Source: DATBLY01 sp963705545 | Lineage (GTDB): Bacteria; Actinomycetota; UBA4738; HRBIN12 | Direction: 5' to 3' | NCBI GenBank assembly: GCA_963705545.1 | Contig: CAVPJX010000001.1 | Location: forward strand, 186,001-250,000 | Length of the DNA: 64,000 bases | In this document: positions 25,453 to 37,020 of the stretch, one piece after another | Layout: every line of letters begins with the position of its first letter | How positions within the stretch are numbered: position 1 is the first letter of the stretch | Notes under the pieces: model-generated | Told to the model about the DNA's origin: nothing | Database searches by the model: none | What the model saw: the letters and a program-made list of their open reading frames with translations, nothing else | Program-made: the position numbers and the translations under genes

Positions 25453-25726
25453 CGGCGCGAGCCCCTCGCGAGGTCCCAACCACGCCCGGGGGTCGTCGTC
25501 TGCCTCGCACCTTGAGAACTGAACAGTGTGTCGGAAGCCAGTGCTTAATCCCGTCAGCTGGGAGGTGCGGTTCGCCGCACCTCCGATCCACAGCAGACGG
25601 TACGTACTGAAACCGTCCGGACAATCGGGCGGGATCGGATGAAGGCCGGGCCGGGAGTGCCTCCCGTGGCCGGCCGACTCCAACGATGGAAGCGAACCCT
25701 CGCCCCTCGGGGCGGGGTCGTGGATC
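25453..25726 (+). other. rRNA leader (pre-16S 5' region)
   Basis: About 275 nt without a gene. It holds the 5' strand of the pre-16S processing stem (25504-25534), a perfect 10-bp hairpin with a TTCG loop (25561-25584, GGAGGTGCGG/CCGCACCTCC), a second GC-rich hairpin around 25646-25678 (core GGGAG-TGC-CTCCC) and CGCCC-CTCG-GGGCG at 25701-25714. No open frame of interest and no tRNA. The TTCG hairpin has no following T-run, so it is probably a structural or processing element rather than a terminator. Confidence 0.65.
25504..25534 (+). other. Pre-16S processing stem, 5' strand
   Basis: CTCGCACC and GAACAGTGTGT within 25504-25534 are complementary to GGTGCGAG (27359-27366) and ACACACTGTTC (27339-27349) in the 16S-23S spacer. 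The long stem closing around 16S is the usual RNase III substrate. Confidence 0.8.
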
Positions 25727-30511
<4,785 letters not shown>

Positions 30512-30540
30512 GCTCGCGCTCGCTATCGTGGTTCTCGAGC
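30512..30540 (+). other. Pre-23S processing stem, 3' strand
   Basis: Complement of 27377-27404 (see the 5' strand). It occupies the first third of the 83-nt 23S-5S spacer; nothing else is recognised in the rest of that spacer. Confidence 0.8.
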
Positions 30541-30594
30541 CTCGCTCGAGGGCCCACCCTCAACCGCTTCCGGATCGCAAGATCGGGAGACACC

Positions 30595-30714
30595 GTTTCG
30601 GTGGCCATAGCGGAGGGGAAACACCCGGTCCCATCCCGAACCCGGAAGTTAAGCCCTCCCGCGCCGATGGTACTGCCCGGGCGACCGGGTGGGAGAGTAG
30701 GTCGCCGCCGGAAC
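30595..30714 (+). rRNA. rrf: 5S ribosomal RNA
   Basis: 120 nt. The terminal helix pairs GTTTCGGTGGC (30595-30605) with GCCGCCGGAAC (30704-30714), with two wobbles. The body contains CCCATCCCGAACCCGGAAGTTAAG and GATGGTACTGCC, standard 5S blocks. Confidence 0.95.
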
Positions 30715-30720
30715 ATCTTC

Positions 30721-30748
30721 GAACGGGCCGCCTCCGGGCGGCCCGTTC
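30721..30748 (+). terminator. Terminator hairpin of the rRNA operon
   Basis: Perfect 12-bp stem, GAACGGGCCGCC (30721-30732) with GGCGGCCCGTTC (30737-30748), and a TCCG tetraloop. There is only a weak T-content afterwards (GGCGTTCC), so it may act with Rho or as a U-independent terminator. Confidence 0.75.
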
Positions 30749-30759
30749 GGCGTTCCGCG

Positions 30760-30765
30760 TAGGCT
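30760..30765 (+). promoter_or_regulatory. Putative -10 box TAGGCT for the leaderless TPR gene
   Basis: TAGGCT ends 6 nt before the ATG at 30772, 12 nt after the rRNA terminator. Confidence 0.45.
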
Positions 30766-30771
30766 GAGCCG

Positions 30772-31461
30772 ATGCCGAAGAGCCTGCGTCCGCGACCCGT
30801 GGGGAAGGGCCGGCCCACCGGCCGCCCGACGGCCCGGCTCCCCGGCCCCCTCGCGGACGAGATCCGCCGCACCGCGCGACCGTCGGATCAGGACCCGGCG
30901 ATCTCGCGGCTGGCGCGCGCGATCGAGCTCCTCGATCGCGGGGACAGCGTCGCGGCCGTCCGTGAGGCCGAGAAGGCGAAGCAGCTCGCCCCGCGTTCGG
31001 CGTCCGTTCGCGAGGTTCTCGGGATGGCGCTCTACGGCCAGGAGCGGTGGCAGGAGGCCCTGACCGAGCTCAAGGCGTATCGCCGCTTGTCCGGCCGCGT
31101 CGACCAGAATCACCTGATCGCCGACAGCCTGCGCGCCATGGGGCGGCCCGCCGAGGCTGTGCCGCTCGCGGAGGAGGAGCTCCGCGGATCGGCGCCGAAC
31201 GAGGCGAAGGCCGAGGCGGTGATCGTGGCGGCGTCGGCCCTCGCGGATCAAGGGCGCTCCGCCGAGGCCCTGGCCTTCCTGCGTCGCGCGAAGACCCGTG
31301 AGGACGTGTCGGAGGCCTACACCCTGCGCCTGTGGTACGTGCGAGGCGACATCCTCGAGCGAGCCGGTCGTCGGCGGGAGGCGGCCGAGGAATTCCGCAA
31401 GATCTTGCGTCACGATCCCGGAGCGTTCGACGTGGCGGAGCGGCTGGCTCAGCTCGGCTGA
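30772..31461 (+). CDS. Tetratricopeptide repeat protein
   Basis: A 229-residue soluble protein. After a basic N-terminal 30 residues (KGRPTGRPTARLPGPL), about four TPR-like helical pairs run from residue 45 to the end, e.g. ARAIELLDRGDSVAAVREAEKA, VREVLGMALYGQERWQEAL and LERAGRRREAAEEFRKIL. No enzymatic domain or signal peptide is seen. By position (tyrS ... TPR-HAD-...-tlyA) it matches the Rv1691-type protein of mycobacteria, whose function is not established to my knowledge. The 3' end overlaps the convergent metallo-hydrolase gene by 13 bp. Confidence 0.85.
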   Translation: MPKSLRPRPVGKGRPTGRPTARLPGPLADEIRRTARPSDQDPAISRLARAIELLDRGDSVAAVREAEKAKQLAPRSASVREVLGMALYGQERWQEALTELKAYRRLSGRVDQNHLIADSLRAMGRPAEAVPLAEEELRGSAPNEAKAEAVIVAASALADQGRSAEALAFLRRAKTREDVSEAYTLRLWYVRGDILERAGRRREAAEEFRKILRHDPGAFDVAERLAQLG

Positions 31462-32417
31462 GGCGATCGCCCGGCGTCGGCGTGTCCCCGCGAGCGGGTG
31501 AGGTACCGGACGATGCCCATGGCGTTCATCCGGATGCTCGACAAGGTCTCCAGGCGATCGAGATCGAGCTGGGCTTCCGCCCCGGTCGCGAGCTCGCCGG
31601 CGACCTGGTCGCGGAGGAGCTCGACGATCCGATCGAGGTCGTCGGTCTCGTCCAGCGCGGCGCCGACGGTCGCGCACCATTCGCGGAGCCTTCGTTCCGC
31701 GAGCTCGCACGTCCGATCCGTCTCCGCGATGGGTCCGAAGTGCGCGAACAGCAACGCCGTCGGCCGCCGGGCCCGGATGGCGCGGATGCTCCGGACGGCG
31801 AGCTCGAGGTCGAAGTCCGGCGGCGGCGTCGCGGGACGGAGGATGGGCAGGTCGGGCACGTGGATCCCGAGCGCATCGCCCGTGAAGACGACCCCGGACG
31901 ACGCCTCCACGATGGCGACGTGATGCGAGGCGTGGCCGGGGGTATCGATCACCTCGAGCGTGCGACCGCCGACGTCGATCGTGTCGCCGTCCGCGAGCGA
32001 CCTGACGCGATCCGCGGGAACCGGCTCGACGGGTCCGAACAGGCTCGCCATCCGCTCCTCGCCGTAGACCCGGGTCGCGCTCGCCACCAGGCGGGTCGGG
32101 TCGACCAGATGGCGGGCCCCGCGGTCGTGGACGTGCACCCTCGCACGTGGGAATCGGACCGCGAGACCGCCGACCCCGCCCGCGTGGTCGAGGTGGATAT
32201 GGGTGAGGACGATGTTCGCGAGCTCCCCGGCTTCCAGGCCGAGGGAGGCGAGCGCCCGCGCGACCGGGTCGACCGAGGTCGTAGGCCCGGTCTCGATCAG
32301 CGTGGGGAAGCGGCCGCGGATCAGGTACGCGGCCGTGTAGCGCTCGCGCCCGCCCATGAACGTGTCGATCGCGGTGATACCGGGCGCGACGTCGAAGACC
32401 ACGGGGACCTGTGCCAC
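31449..32417 (-). CDS. Metallo-beta-lactamase-fold hydrolase
   Basis: A 322-residue MBL-fold protein of the glyoxalase II-like branch. The first zinc motif THIHLDHAGG (HxHxDH) is at about 78-87, followed by TPGHASHH, FTGDALG (metal-bridging Asp) and FAHFGP as the last His region. The substrate is not evident: hydroxyacylglutathione-like thioesters, lactones or other esters would all fit. GTG at 32417 begins the family N-terminus and has TACACT 6 nt upstream. Convergent with the TPR gene, divergent from the ssb-like gene. Confidence 0.9.
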   Translation of the reverse strand: MAQVPVVFDVAPGITAIDTFMGGRERYTAAYLIRGRFPTLIETGPTTSVDPVARALASLGLEAGELANIVLTHIHLDHAGGVGGLAVRFPRARVHVHDRGARHLVDPTRLVASATRVYGEERMASLFGPVEPVPADRVRSLADGDTIDVGGRTLEVIDTPGHASHHVAIVEASSGVVFTGDALGIHVPDLPILRPATPPPDFDLELAVRSIRAIRARRPTALLFAHFGPIAETDRTCELAERRLREWCATVGAALDETDDLDRIVELLRDQVAGELATGAEAQLDLDRLETLSSIRMNAMGIVRYLTRSRGHADAGRSPQPS

Positions 32418-32423
32418 TGCGGC

Positions 32424-32429
32424 AGTGTA
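32424..32429 (-). promoter_or_regulatory. Putative -10 box TACACT for leaderless MBL mRNA
   Basis: Minus-strand TACACT, 6 nt before the GTG start at 32417. Confidence 0.45.
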
Positions 32430-32455
32430 CGGGCGGTCATGTCGGTCCCCGGTGC

Positions 32456-32461
32456 TAGCGT
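32456..32461 (+). promoter_or_regulatory. Putative -10 box TAGCGT for the ssb-like gene
   Basis: TAGCGT at 20 nt before the ATG; the short leader carries a strong Shine-Dalgarno AAGGAGG (32471-32477). Unlike most boxes in the window, this one is leadered. Confidence 0.4.
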
Positions 32462-32481
32462 GACGCGCGGAAGGAGGAGCC

Positions 32482-32799
32482 ATGGTGACGGTGAACGTCG
32501 TCGTCCTCGCGGGCACCGTGGCGGCCGATCCGGTGGAGCGCCGGATGCCGTCGGGCGATGAGGTCACCGAGCTCCGGCTCGCCGTCCCGGAGGCCGGCAA
32601 GCGCCTCCTCCCCCTCCCCGTCGCCGCGTGGCACACGACGGTCGGCCGACGGGCTCTGAAGGGCATCGCCAAGGGCGACGTGGTCCTGGTCCATGGACAG
32701 CTCGTCCGACGGTTCTATCGGAGCGGCGCCGGAGCGAGGAGCCTCACGGAGGTGGTCGCGACGGGCATCAAGAAGCTGGAGCCGGTCGATCCGAGCTGA
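32482..32799 (+). CDS. Small OB-fold single-stranded DNA-binding-like protein
   Basis: A 105-residue protein consisting of one SSB-type OB fold: MVTVNVVVLAGTVAADPVERRMPSG is the usual first strand pair, then LRLAVPEAG, AAWHTTVGRRALKGIAKGDVVLVHGQL and the last strand. It lacks the acidic C-terminal tail that replicative SSB uses to recruit partners, so it is probably a specialised or secondary SSB. A strong Shine-Dalgarno sits 4 nt upstream. Convergent with the DUF1015 gene. Confidence 0.8.
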   Translation: MVTVNVVVLAGTVAADPVERRMPSGDEVTELRLAVPEAGKRLLPLPVAAWHTTVGRRALKGIAKGDVVLVHGQLVRRFYRSGAGARSLTEVVATGIKKLEPVDPS

Positions 32800-32800
32800 G

Positions 32801-32829
32801 CGGAGCCCGCTCCGGCGAACCGGCCGGAG
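32801..32829 (+). terminator. Possible bidirectional terminator between the ssb-like and DUF1015 genes
   Basis: CGGAGC-CC-GCTCCG (32801-32814) immediately followed by CCGG-CGAA-CCGG, in a 49-bp convergent gap. No T-run on either side, so low confidence. Confidence 0.3.
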
Positions 32830-32848
32830 GCAGGTCCGCATCACCGGA

Positions 32849-33997
32849 TCAGGCGGGGCCCAAGGGCATCAGGGCCATGCCGGTGCGTGGTTTCGGCCAG
32901 AAGTACGTGGACTTCTGCGGTAGGCGCTCCCCCCGTTCGACCACCGTGCGGATCCGGTCCGGGGTGGTTCCGGGCAGCAGGTAGGCGGCGACGGCTCCGT
33001 CGCGCACCGCTGCGACCGCCCGTTCGGCGTCGGGCGTGAACCGGAGCTGCGCGGGATCGGTCACGGCGTCGAGGACGGATGCGTGCAGCGCGCGGACGGC
33101 CGGCGCCTCGCCCGGGAGCTGCAGTATGCCGAACCGCACGCCATCCGGTCCGGGGGTCGCCACCGCGACGCGGAGTCCTTCGTCGGAGACGTCGGCCAGG
33201 GCCGCGTCGAGGTCAGGGAGCTCGCGATCGGGGGTCGGCACGTCGCCCGAGAGCTGGATGCGATGGAACGGCCGGACGGGGAGCGGTTCCGCGCCGGCGT
33301 CGACGAGGAACGCCAGGATCCCGTCCCAGGGCCCGGCTCCGTCCGTCGCCCGGCGCTCGTCACGGTAGGTGAGGGCGGTCGTGTAGCGATGGTGCCCGTC
33401 CGCGATGAGGAACGGCTCCTCGGCGATCCAGCGGTCGACCGCGACCTCGGCCGACACCGGCCACATCCGATGACGGGTCCCGTGCGTGTCGGTCAGGTCG
33501 GCGGCGGGGATCGAGCCCGCGATCCCGCTCAACAGCTCGTCGAGCGGGTCGCACCGCCCGGCGATCGTCCCGTACACCGGGGAGAGGTGGGTTCGGGTCG
33601 CGCGCAGCAGCCGGAGGCGATCGTCGAGCGGACCGGTCATGGTCCGCTCGTGCGGGATCACGGCGCCGCCCCACGCCTCGAGCTGGAGCGCACAGAGCAG
33701 GCCGCGAACCCTCCCGTGGGCATGGTCCATCTCGTAGGCGTAGTAGGCGATCGGTTCACGCCGGAGGGCCCCCTCCCGGATCCAGGCGTCGAGGATGCCG
33801 GCCGCCGTCGCGTAGCGATCTTGGCGATCGCCGATCTCGTGTGGGAGGTCGATGCGCACGATGCTGTGCGGGTCGTCGGCGTAGCGGTCGCGCTGCTCGT
33901 CTGAGATAACGTCGTAAGGAGGCGCCGTGACCCGCTCCAGGGGTCCCACGACCGCGGGGTCGAAGGTGAGCGCGGCGAACGGAGCGATGCGAGGCAT
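32849..33997 (-). CDS. DUF1015 family protein (SerK-like)
   Basis: The 382-residue protein begins MPRIAPFAALTFDP, followed by TAPPYDVISDEQRDRY, the family hallmark. It also shows YYAYEM, LLRATRTHLSPVYGTI and the LIADGHHRYTTALTYR motif. A DUF1015 member in hyperthermophilic archaea is an ADP-dependent free-serine kinase; whether bacterial members share this is not settled. ATG at 33997 is chosen over one 33 nt upstream since it starts the family domain and has TATACA 6 nt before it. Divergent from the HAD gene. Confidence 0.88.
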   Translation of the reverse strand: MPRIAPFAALTFDPAVVGPLERVTAPPYDVISDEQRDRYADDPHSIVRIDLPHEIGDRQDRYATAAGILDAWIREGALRREPIAYYAYEMDHAHGRVRGLLCALQLEAWGGAVIPHERTMTGPLDDRLRLLRATRTHLSPVYGTIAGRCDPLDELLSGIAGSIPAADLTDTHGTRHRMWPVSAEVAVDRWIAEEPFLIADGHHRYTTALTYRDERRATDGAGPWDGILAFLVDAGAEPLPVRPFHRIQLSGDVPTPDRELPDLDAALADVSDEGLRVAVATPGPDGVRFGILQLPGEAPAVRALHASVLDAVTDPAQLRFTPDAERAVAAVRDGAVAAYLLPGTTPDRIRTVVERGERLPQKSTYFWPKPRTGMALMPLGPA

Positions 33998-34003
33998 CCA
34001 CCC

Positions 34004-34009
34004 TGTATA
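34004..34009 (-). promoter_or_regulatory. Putative -10 box TATACA for leaderless DUF1015 mRNA
   Basis: Minus-strand TATACA, 6 nt before the ATG at 33997. Confidence 0.45.
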
Positions 34010-34040
34010 GCAGTCGCGTTGCTCCGGCACCGCTCTCGCG

Positions 34041-34883
34041 ATGGCTGCGGTCTGCGTGCGGGTCCTTCGGCGACTGATGGGGGCGCCCGCGGACCGCTAC
34101 GACGCCTTCCTGTTCGACCTCGACGGCGTCCTCTACCGGGGACAGGAGGCGATCCCCGGCGCCGCAGGAGCGGTCGACGCGATCCGGCACCTCGGCAAGC
34201 GGGTGGCCTTCGTCACGAACAACTCGGCGCGGACGCCCGCGATGGTCGTTGCCCATCTCCGATCCGTCGGCGTGGAAGCGGATCCGGATGAGGTCGAGAC
34301 CTCGGCGTTGGCGACGTCGGACCTCCTCGCGGCTCGGGGCGTTCGTGAGGCGTTCGTGATCGGTGAGACCGGGATCCGCGAAGCCCTCGAGGACCGATCG
34401 ATCGCGGTGCTCGACGGCGACCCGGATGCCGCGGAGGTGGTCGTGGTGGGGTGGGATCGCGCGGTCGACTACGCCAAGCTGCGCAGGGCTTCGCTCCTGA
34501 TCCAGCGTGGATCGGCGTTCGTGGCAACGAACGCCGACGCTTCCTACCCTGCACCCGATGGGCGATGGCCCGGCGCCGGTGCGATCGTGGCCGCGATCGG
34601 GACGACGACGGGGGTCGACCCGGAGGTCGTCGGGAAGCCGCACGCTGCCATCTTCGAGGCGGCCCTCCGGCGCGCGGGCGGTGGCCGGCCGCTCGTGATC
34701 GGCGATCGTTTGGACACGGATATCCAGGGCGCGAACCGGCTCGGGTGGGACTCGCTCCTGGTGCTGAGCGGCATCACCGGTCCCGAGGATCTCGCCGCAT
34801 CCACCGCGCGGCCGACGCTCGTCGCTCCCGGCCTCGAGATCCTCACCGGCGGGTGGGCACCCGACGCGTCGAGCCCCGGCTGA
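34041..34883 (+). CDS. HAD-IIA family phosphatase (glycerol-3-phosphate / phosphoglycolate phosphatase type)
   Basis: The 280-residue protein has HAD motif I DLDGVLYRG (nucleophile and acid/base Asp), motif II in VTNNSAR, the conserved Lys in VGKPHAAIFE and motif III/IV GDRLDTDIQGANRLG. It has the type IIA cap in the middle. In this conserved neighbourhood the mycobacterial protein (Rv1692) dephosphorylates glycerol 3-phosphate; the same role is inferred, not shown. The start is uncertain: ATG 34041 or ATG 34077 (MGAPADRYDAF), neither with a clear Shine-Dalgarno. Confidence 0.9.
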   Translation: MAAVCVRVLRRLMGAPADRYDAFLFDLDGVLYRGQEAIPGAAGAVDAIRHLGKRVAFVTNNSARTPAMVVAHLRSVGVEADPDEVETSALATSDLLAARGVREAFVIGETGIREALEDRSIAVLDGDPDAAEVVVVGWDRAVDYAKLRRASLLIQRGSAFVATNADASYPAPDGRWPGAGAIVAAIGTTTGVDPEVVGKPHAAIFEAALRRAGGGRPLVIGDRLDTDIQGANRLGWDSLLVLSGITGPEDLAASTARPTLVAPGLEILTGGWAPDASSPG

Positions 34884-34919
34884 CCCCCCGATCCCAGCTG
34901 AGCGCGCAGGGAGCACGGG

Positions 34920-34925
34920 TATGCT
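34920..34925 (+). promoter_or_regulatory. Putative -10 box TATGCT with hairpin leader
   Basis: TATGCT followed by CTCCC-CTAC-GGGAG (34924-34937) near the predicted RNA start and a Shine-Dalgarno GGAGGG at 34953-34958 before the ATG at 34965. Confidence 0.4.
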
Positions 34926-34964
34926 CCCCTACGGGAGCGGGATCGAGCCGACGGAGGGATCGAG

Positions 34965-35369
34965 ATGACGACGCTGGACGAGATGCGCAGAGGGATCGAG
35001 GCCGCGATCGGCAACCTAACCCCAGCCAGGGCCCAGGAGATCGCGAAGGGCTTCATGGAGCCAGGCACGGCGAAGGACCAGGTCGCGAAGGCCGCCGCGG
35101 ATCTGTTGGAGTGGTCGCAGCACAACCGCGAGCGGATCCGTGAGGGGATCCGGCGCGAGATCTCCGAACAGCTCCGAGGGATGGGTCTGGCGACACAGGC
35201 CGAGCTCGATGGCGTCAAGAAGCGCGTCCGTCATCTCGAGCGGACCGCGGGGATGACGGCGTCGGGTGGATCCGGCCGGAGGAAGACCACGGCCCGCAAG
35301 AAGCCCGCCACGGCGGCGAAGGCCTCTACCACCACGGCCCGGAGCGCGAAGCCGGCGTCGGCCGACTGA
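34965..35369 (+). CDS. Phasin-like coiled-coil protein with basic Lys/Ala/Thr tail
   Basis: A 134-residue protein in two parts. Residues 1-95 are helical and amphipathic (RRGIEAAIGNLTPARAQEI, EWSQHNRERIREGIRREI, GVKKRVRHLER) and look like polyhydroxyalkanoate-regulator/phasin-type proteins. From about 96, a Lys/Ala/Thr/Ser-rich tail (RRKTTARKKPATAAKA) resembles histone H1/HupB-like tails. A nucleic-acid or polyanion-binding role is possible. It lies between the HAD phosphatase and tlyA, the place held by the small Rv1693 gene in mycobacteria. Function unknown. Confidence 0.75.
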   Translation: MTTLDEMRRGIEAAIGNLTPARAQEIAKGFMEPGTAKDQVAKAAADLLEWSQHNRERIREGIRREISEQLRGMGLATQAELDGVKKRVRHLERTAGMTASGGSGRRKTTARKKPATAAKASTTTARSAKPASAD

Positions 35370-35377
35370 TCGGCTCG

Positions 35378-36178
35378 ATGACCCGTCGCCGGCTTGACGC
35401 GGAGCTCGTCCGCCGGGGGCTGGCCGGTTCCGAGGAGGAGGCTCGCGAGGCCGTGCTGGCGGGCCGGGTGACCGTGGGCGGACGACCGCTGAGCGCTCCG
35501 GCGACGATGGTGTCGGCGGACGAGCCGGTCGTGATCGCTACGGTCCGGGAGCGTGTCGTCTCACGCGGCGCGTGGAAGCTCGATGCCGGGCTGGCGCGAC
35601 TCGGGGTCGACCCGCGTGGACGCGATGCGCTCGACGCAGGCGCGTCCACGGGCGGGTTCACCGACCGACTCCTGCGCGGTGGCGCCCGGCGGGTGATCGC
35701 GGTCGACGTCGGCTACGGACAGCTCGCGTGGGAGCTCCGCACGGACGAACGGGTCGTCGTCCTCGAGCGGACGAACGTGCGGACCCTCCGACCCGAGCAC
35801 CTGCCGTTCCCTCCGGATCTGATCGTGGCGGACCTGTCGTTCGTGTCGCTGGCGAGCGTCGTGCCGGCGCTCGCTGGGGTGGCGTCGCCGTCGGCGGATC
35901 TGATCCTGCTGGTCAAGCCACAGTTCGAGGCGGATCGGAGCGACGTGGGTCGCGGCGGCGTCGTCGCCGACCCCGCCGTTTGGCGATGGGCCATCGATCG
36001 GGTGGCGACGGCGCTGCGGCGCTGCGGTCTCGCGCCGGTGGCGGTGGTGGCCTCGCCCCTGCTGGGCCCCGCAGGCAACGTCGAGTTCCTCCTGCACGCC
36101 AGAGGGGGAGCGACCCAGGACGGGACCCTCGCCGGCATCGACGAGGCGATCATCGAGGGCGGGGCGTTGCGCGGATGA
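35378..36178 (+). CDS. tlyA: TlyA family rRNA 2'-O-methyltransferase / putative hemolysin
   Basis: The 266-residue protein has an N-terminal S4 RNA-binding domain (RRRLDAELVRRGLAGSEEEAREAVLAG) and an FtsJ-like methyltransferase: SAM motif LDAGASTGGFTD, then VADLSFVSL, VKPQFEADR and NVEFLLHA, with the K-D-K-E catalytic set. In mycobacteria TlyA methylates C1409 of 16S and C1920 of 23S rRNA and is required for capreomycin sensitivity. The TGA overlaps nadK. Confidence 0.93.
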   Translation: MTRRRLDAELVRRGLAGSEEEAREAVLAGRVTVGGRPLSAPATMVSADEPVVIATVRERVVSRGAWKLDAGLARLGVDPRGRDALDAGASTGGFTDRLLRGGARRVIAVDVGYGQLAWELRTDERVVVLERTNVRTLRPEHLPFPPDLIVADLSFVSLASVVPALAGVASPSADLILLVKPQFEADRSDVGRGGVVADPAVWRWAIDRVATALRRCGLAPVAVVASPLLGPAGNVEFLLHARGGATQDGTLAGIDEAIIEGGALRG

Positions 36179-37011
36179 GCCGCGTCGGGTTCGTCGTCCA
36201 CGAGGGCCGAGGCCCGGCCGTGGCCGCGGCCTCGGGGCTGCGCGACGCGCTCACCGGAGACGGCGTAGCGATCGTCGCGCTGTCCGATGGGACGCCGGCC
36301 GACGGTCTCGACCTCGTGGTTTCGGTCGGCGGTGACGGGACGTTCCTGCGCGCCGCCCACGCCGCCGCCGCGGCCGACTGCCCGGTGCTCGGGGTGAAGG
36401 TGGGCCGGCTCGGGTTCCTGACCGAGGTCGATCCGGATGCCGCCCTCGACCTGATCCGGCGGGCGCTCGCCGACGACGTAGCGATCGAGCGGCGCATGGC
36501 GGTGACGGCCGAACCGGTGGCTGGTGCCGACTTCGCGCCGCAGTGGGCGCTCAACGAGATCATGGTCGAGAAGCGCGCGCGGCACCGGCTGGTGCGTCTG
36601 ACCCTGGCCGTGGACGGCGAGTACGTCACGACCCTCTCCGCCGACGGCGTCGTCGTGGCGACGCCGACGGGATCCACCGCGTATTCGTTCTCGGCGCGCG
36701 GCCCCATCGTGAGTCCTGACGTCCCGTGCCTCGTGGTGACCCCGGTCGCCGTCCACATGGTCTTCGACCGGTCGTTCGTCCTGAACGACCGGCAGGTCGT
36801 CGAGATCGAGGTCGTCGGCGACGAAGCCGGGCTGCTGTCAGCGGACGGTCGGGAGAGCGTCGAGCTCCCCGTCGGTGGACGGGTTCGGATCGCGGCCGCG
36901 GGGCGTCCCGCCCGGCTGGTCCGCCGCGAGGATGCCGCCCCGTTCCTGACGCGGGTGCGCGACAAGTTCGATCTCCCGGACGCTCGCGGAGATGTCGCCG
37001 GCGGCGACTAG
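36175..37011 (+). CDS. nadK: NAD kinase
   Basis: Phosphorylates NAD to NADP. The 278-residue protein has the GGDGT motif (VVSVGGDGTFLRAAH), LGFLTEV, WALNEIMVEK and TPTGSTAYSFSARGP. It overlaps tlyA by 4 nt. The stop is TAG, which forms the beginning of a -10 box for recN. Confidence 0.97.
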   Translation: MSRVGFVVHEGRGPAVAAASGLRDALTGDGVAIVALSDGTPADGLDLVVSVGGDGTFLRAAHAAAAADCPVLGVKVGRLGFLTEVDPDAALDLIRRALADDVAIERRMAVTAEPVAGADFAPQWALNEIMVEKRARHRLVRLTLAVDGEYVTTLSADGVVVATPTGSTAYSFSARGPIVSPDVPCLVVTPVAVHMVFDRSFVLNDRQVVEIEVVGDEAGLLSADGRESVELPVGGRVRIAAAGRPARLVRREDAAPFLTRVRDKFDLPDARGDVAGGD

Positions 37012-37014
37012 CAT
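37009..37014 (+). promoter_or_regulatory. Putative -10 box TAGCAT for leaderless recN, built on the nadK stop codon
   Basis: TAGCAT begins with the TAG stop of nadK and ends 6 nt before the recN GTG. Confidence 0.5.
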
Positions 37015-37020
37015 CGCGCC

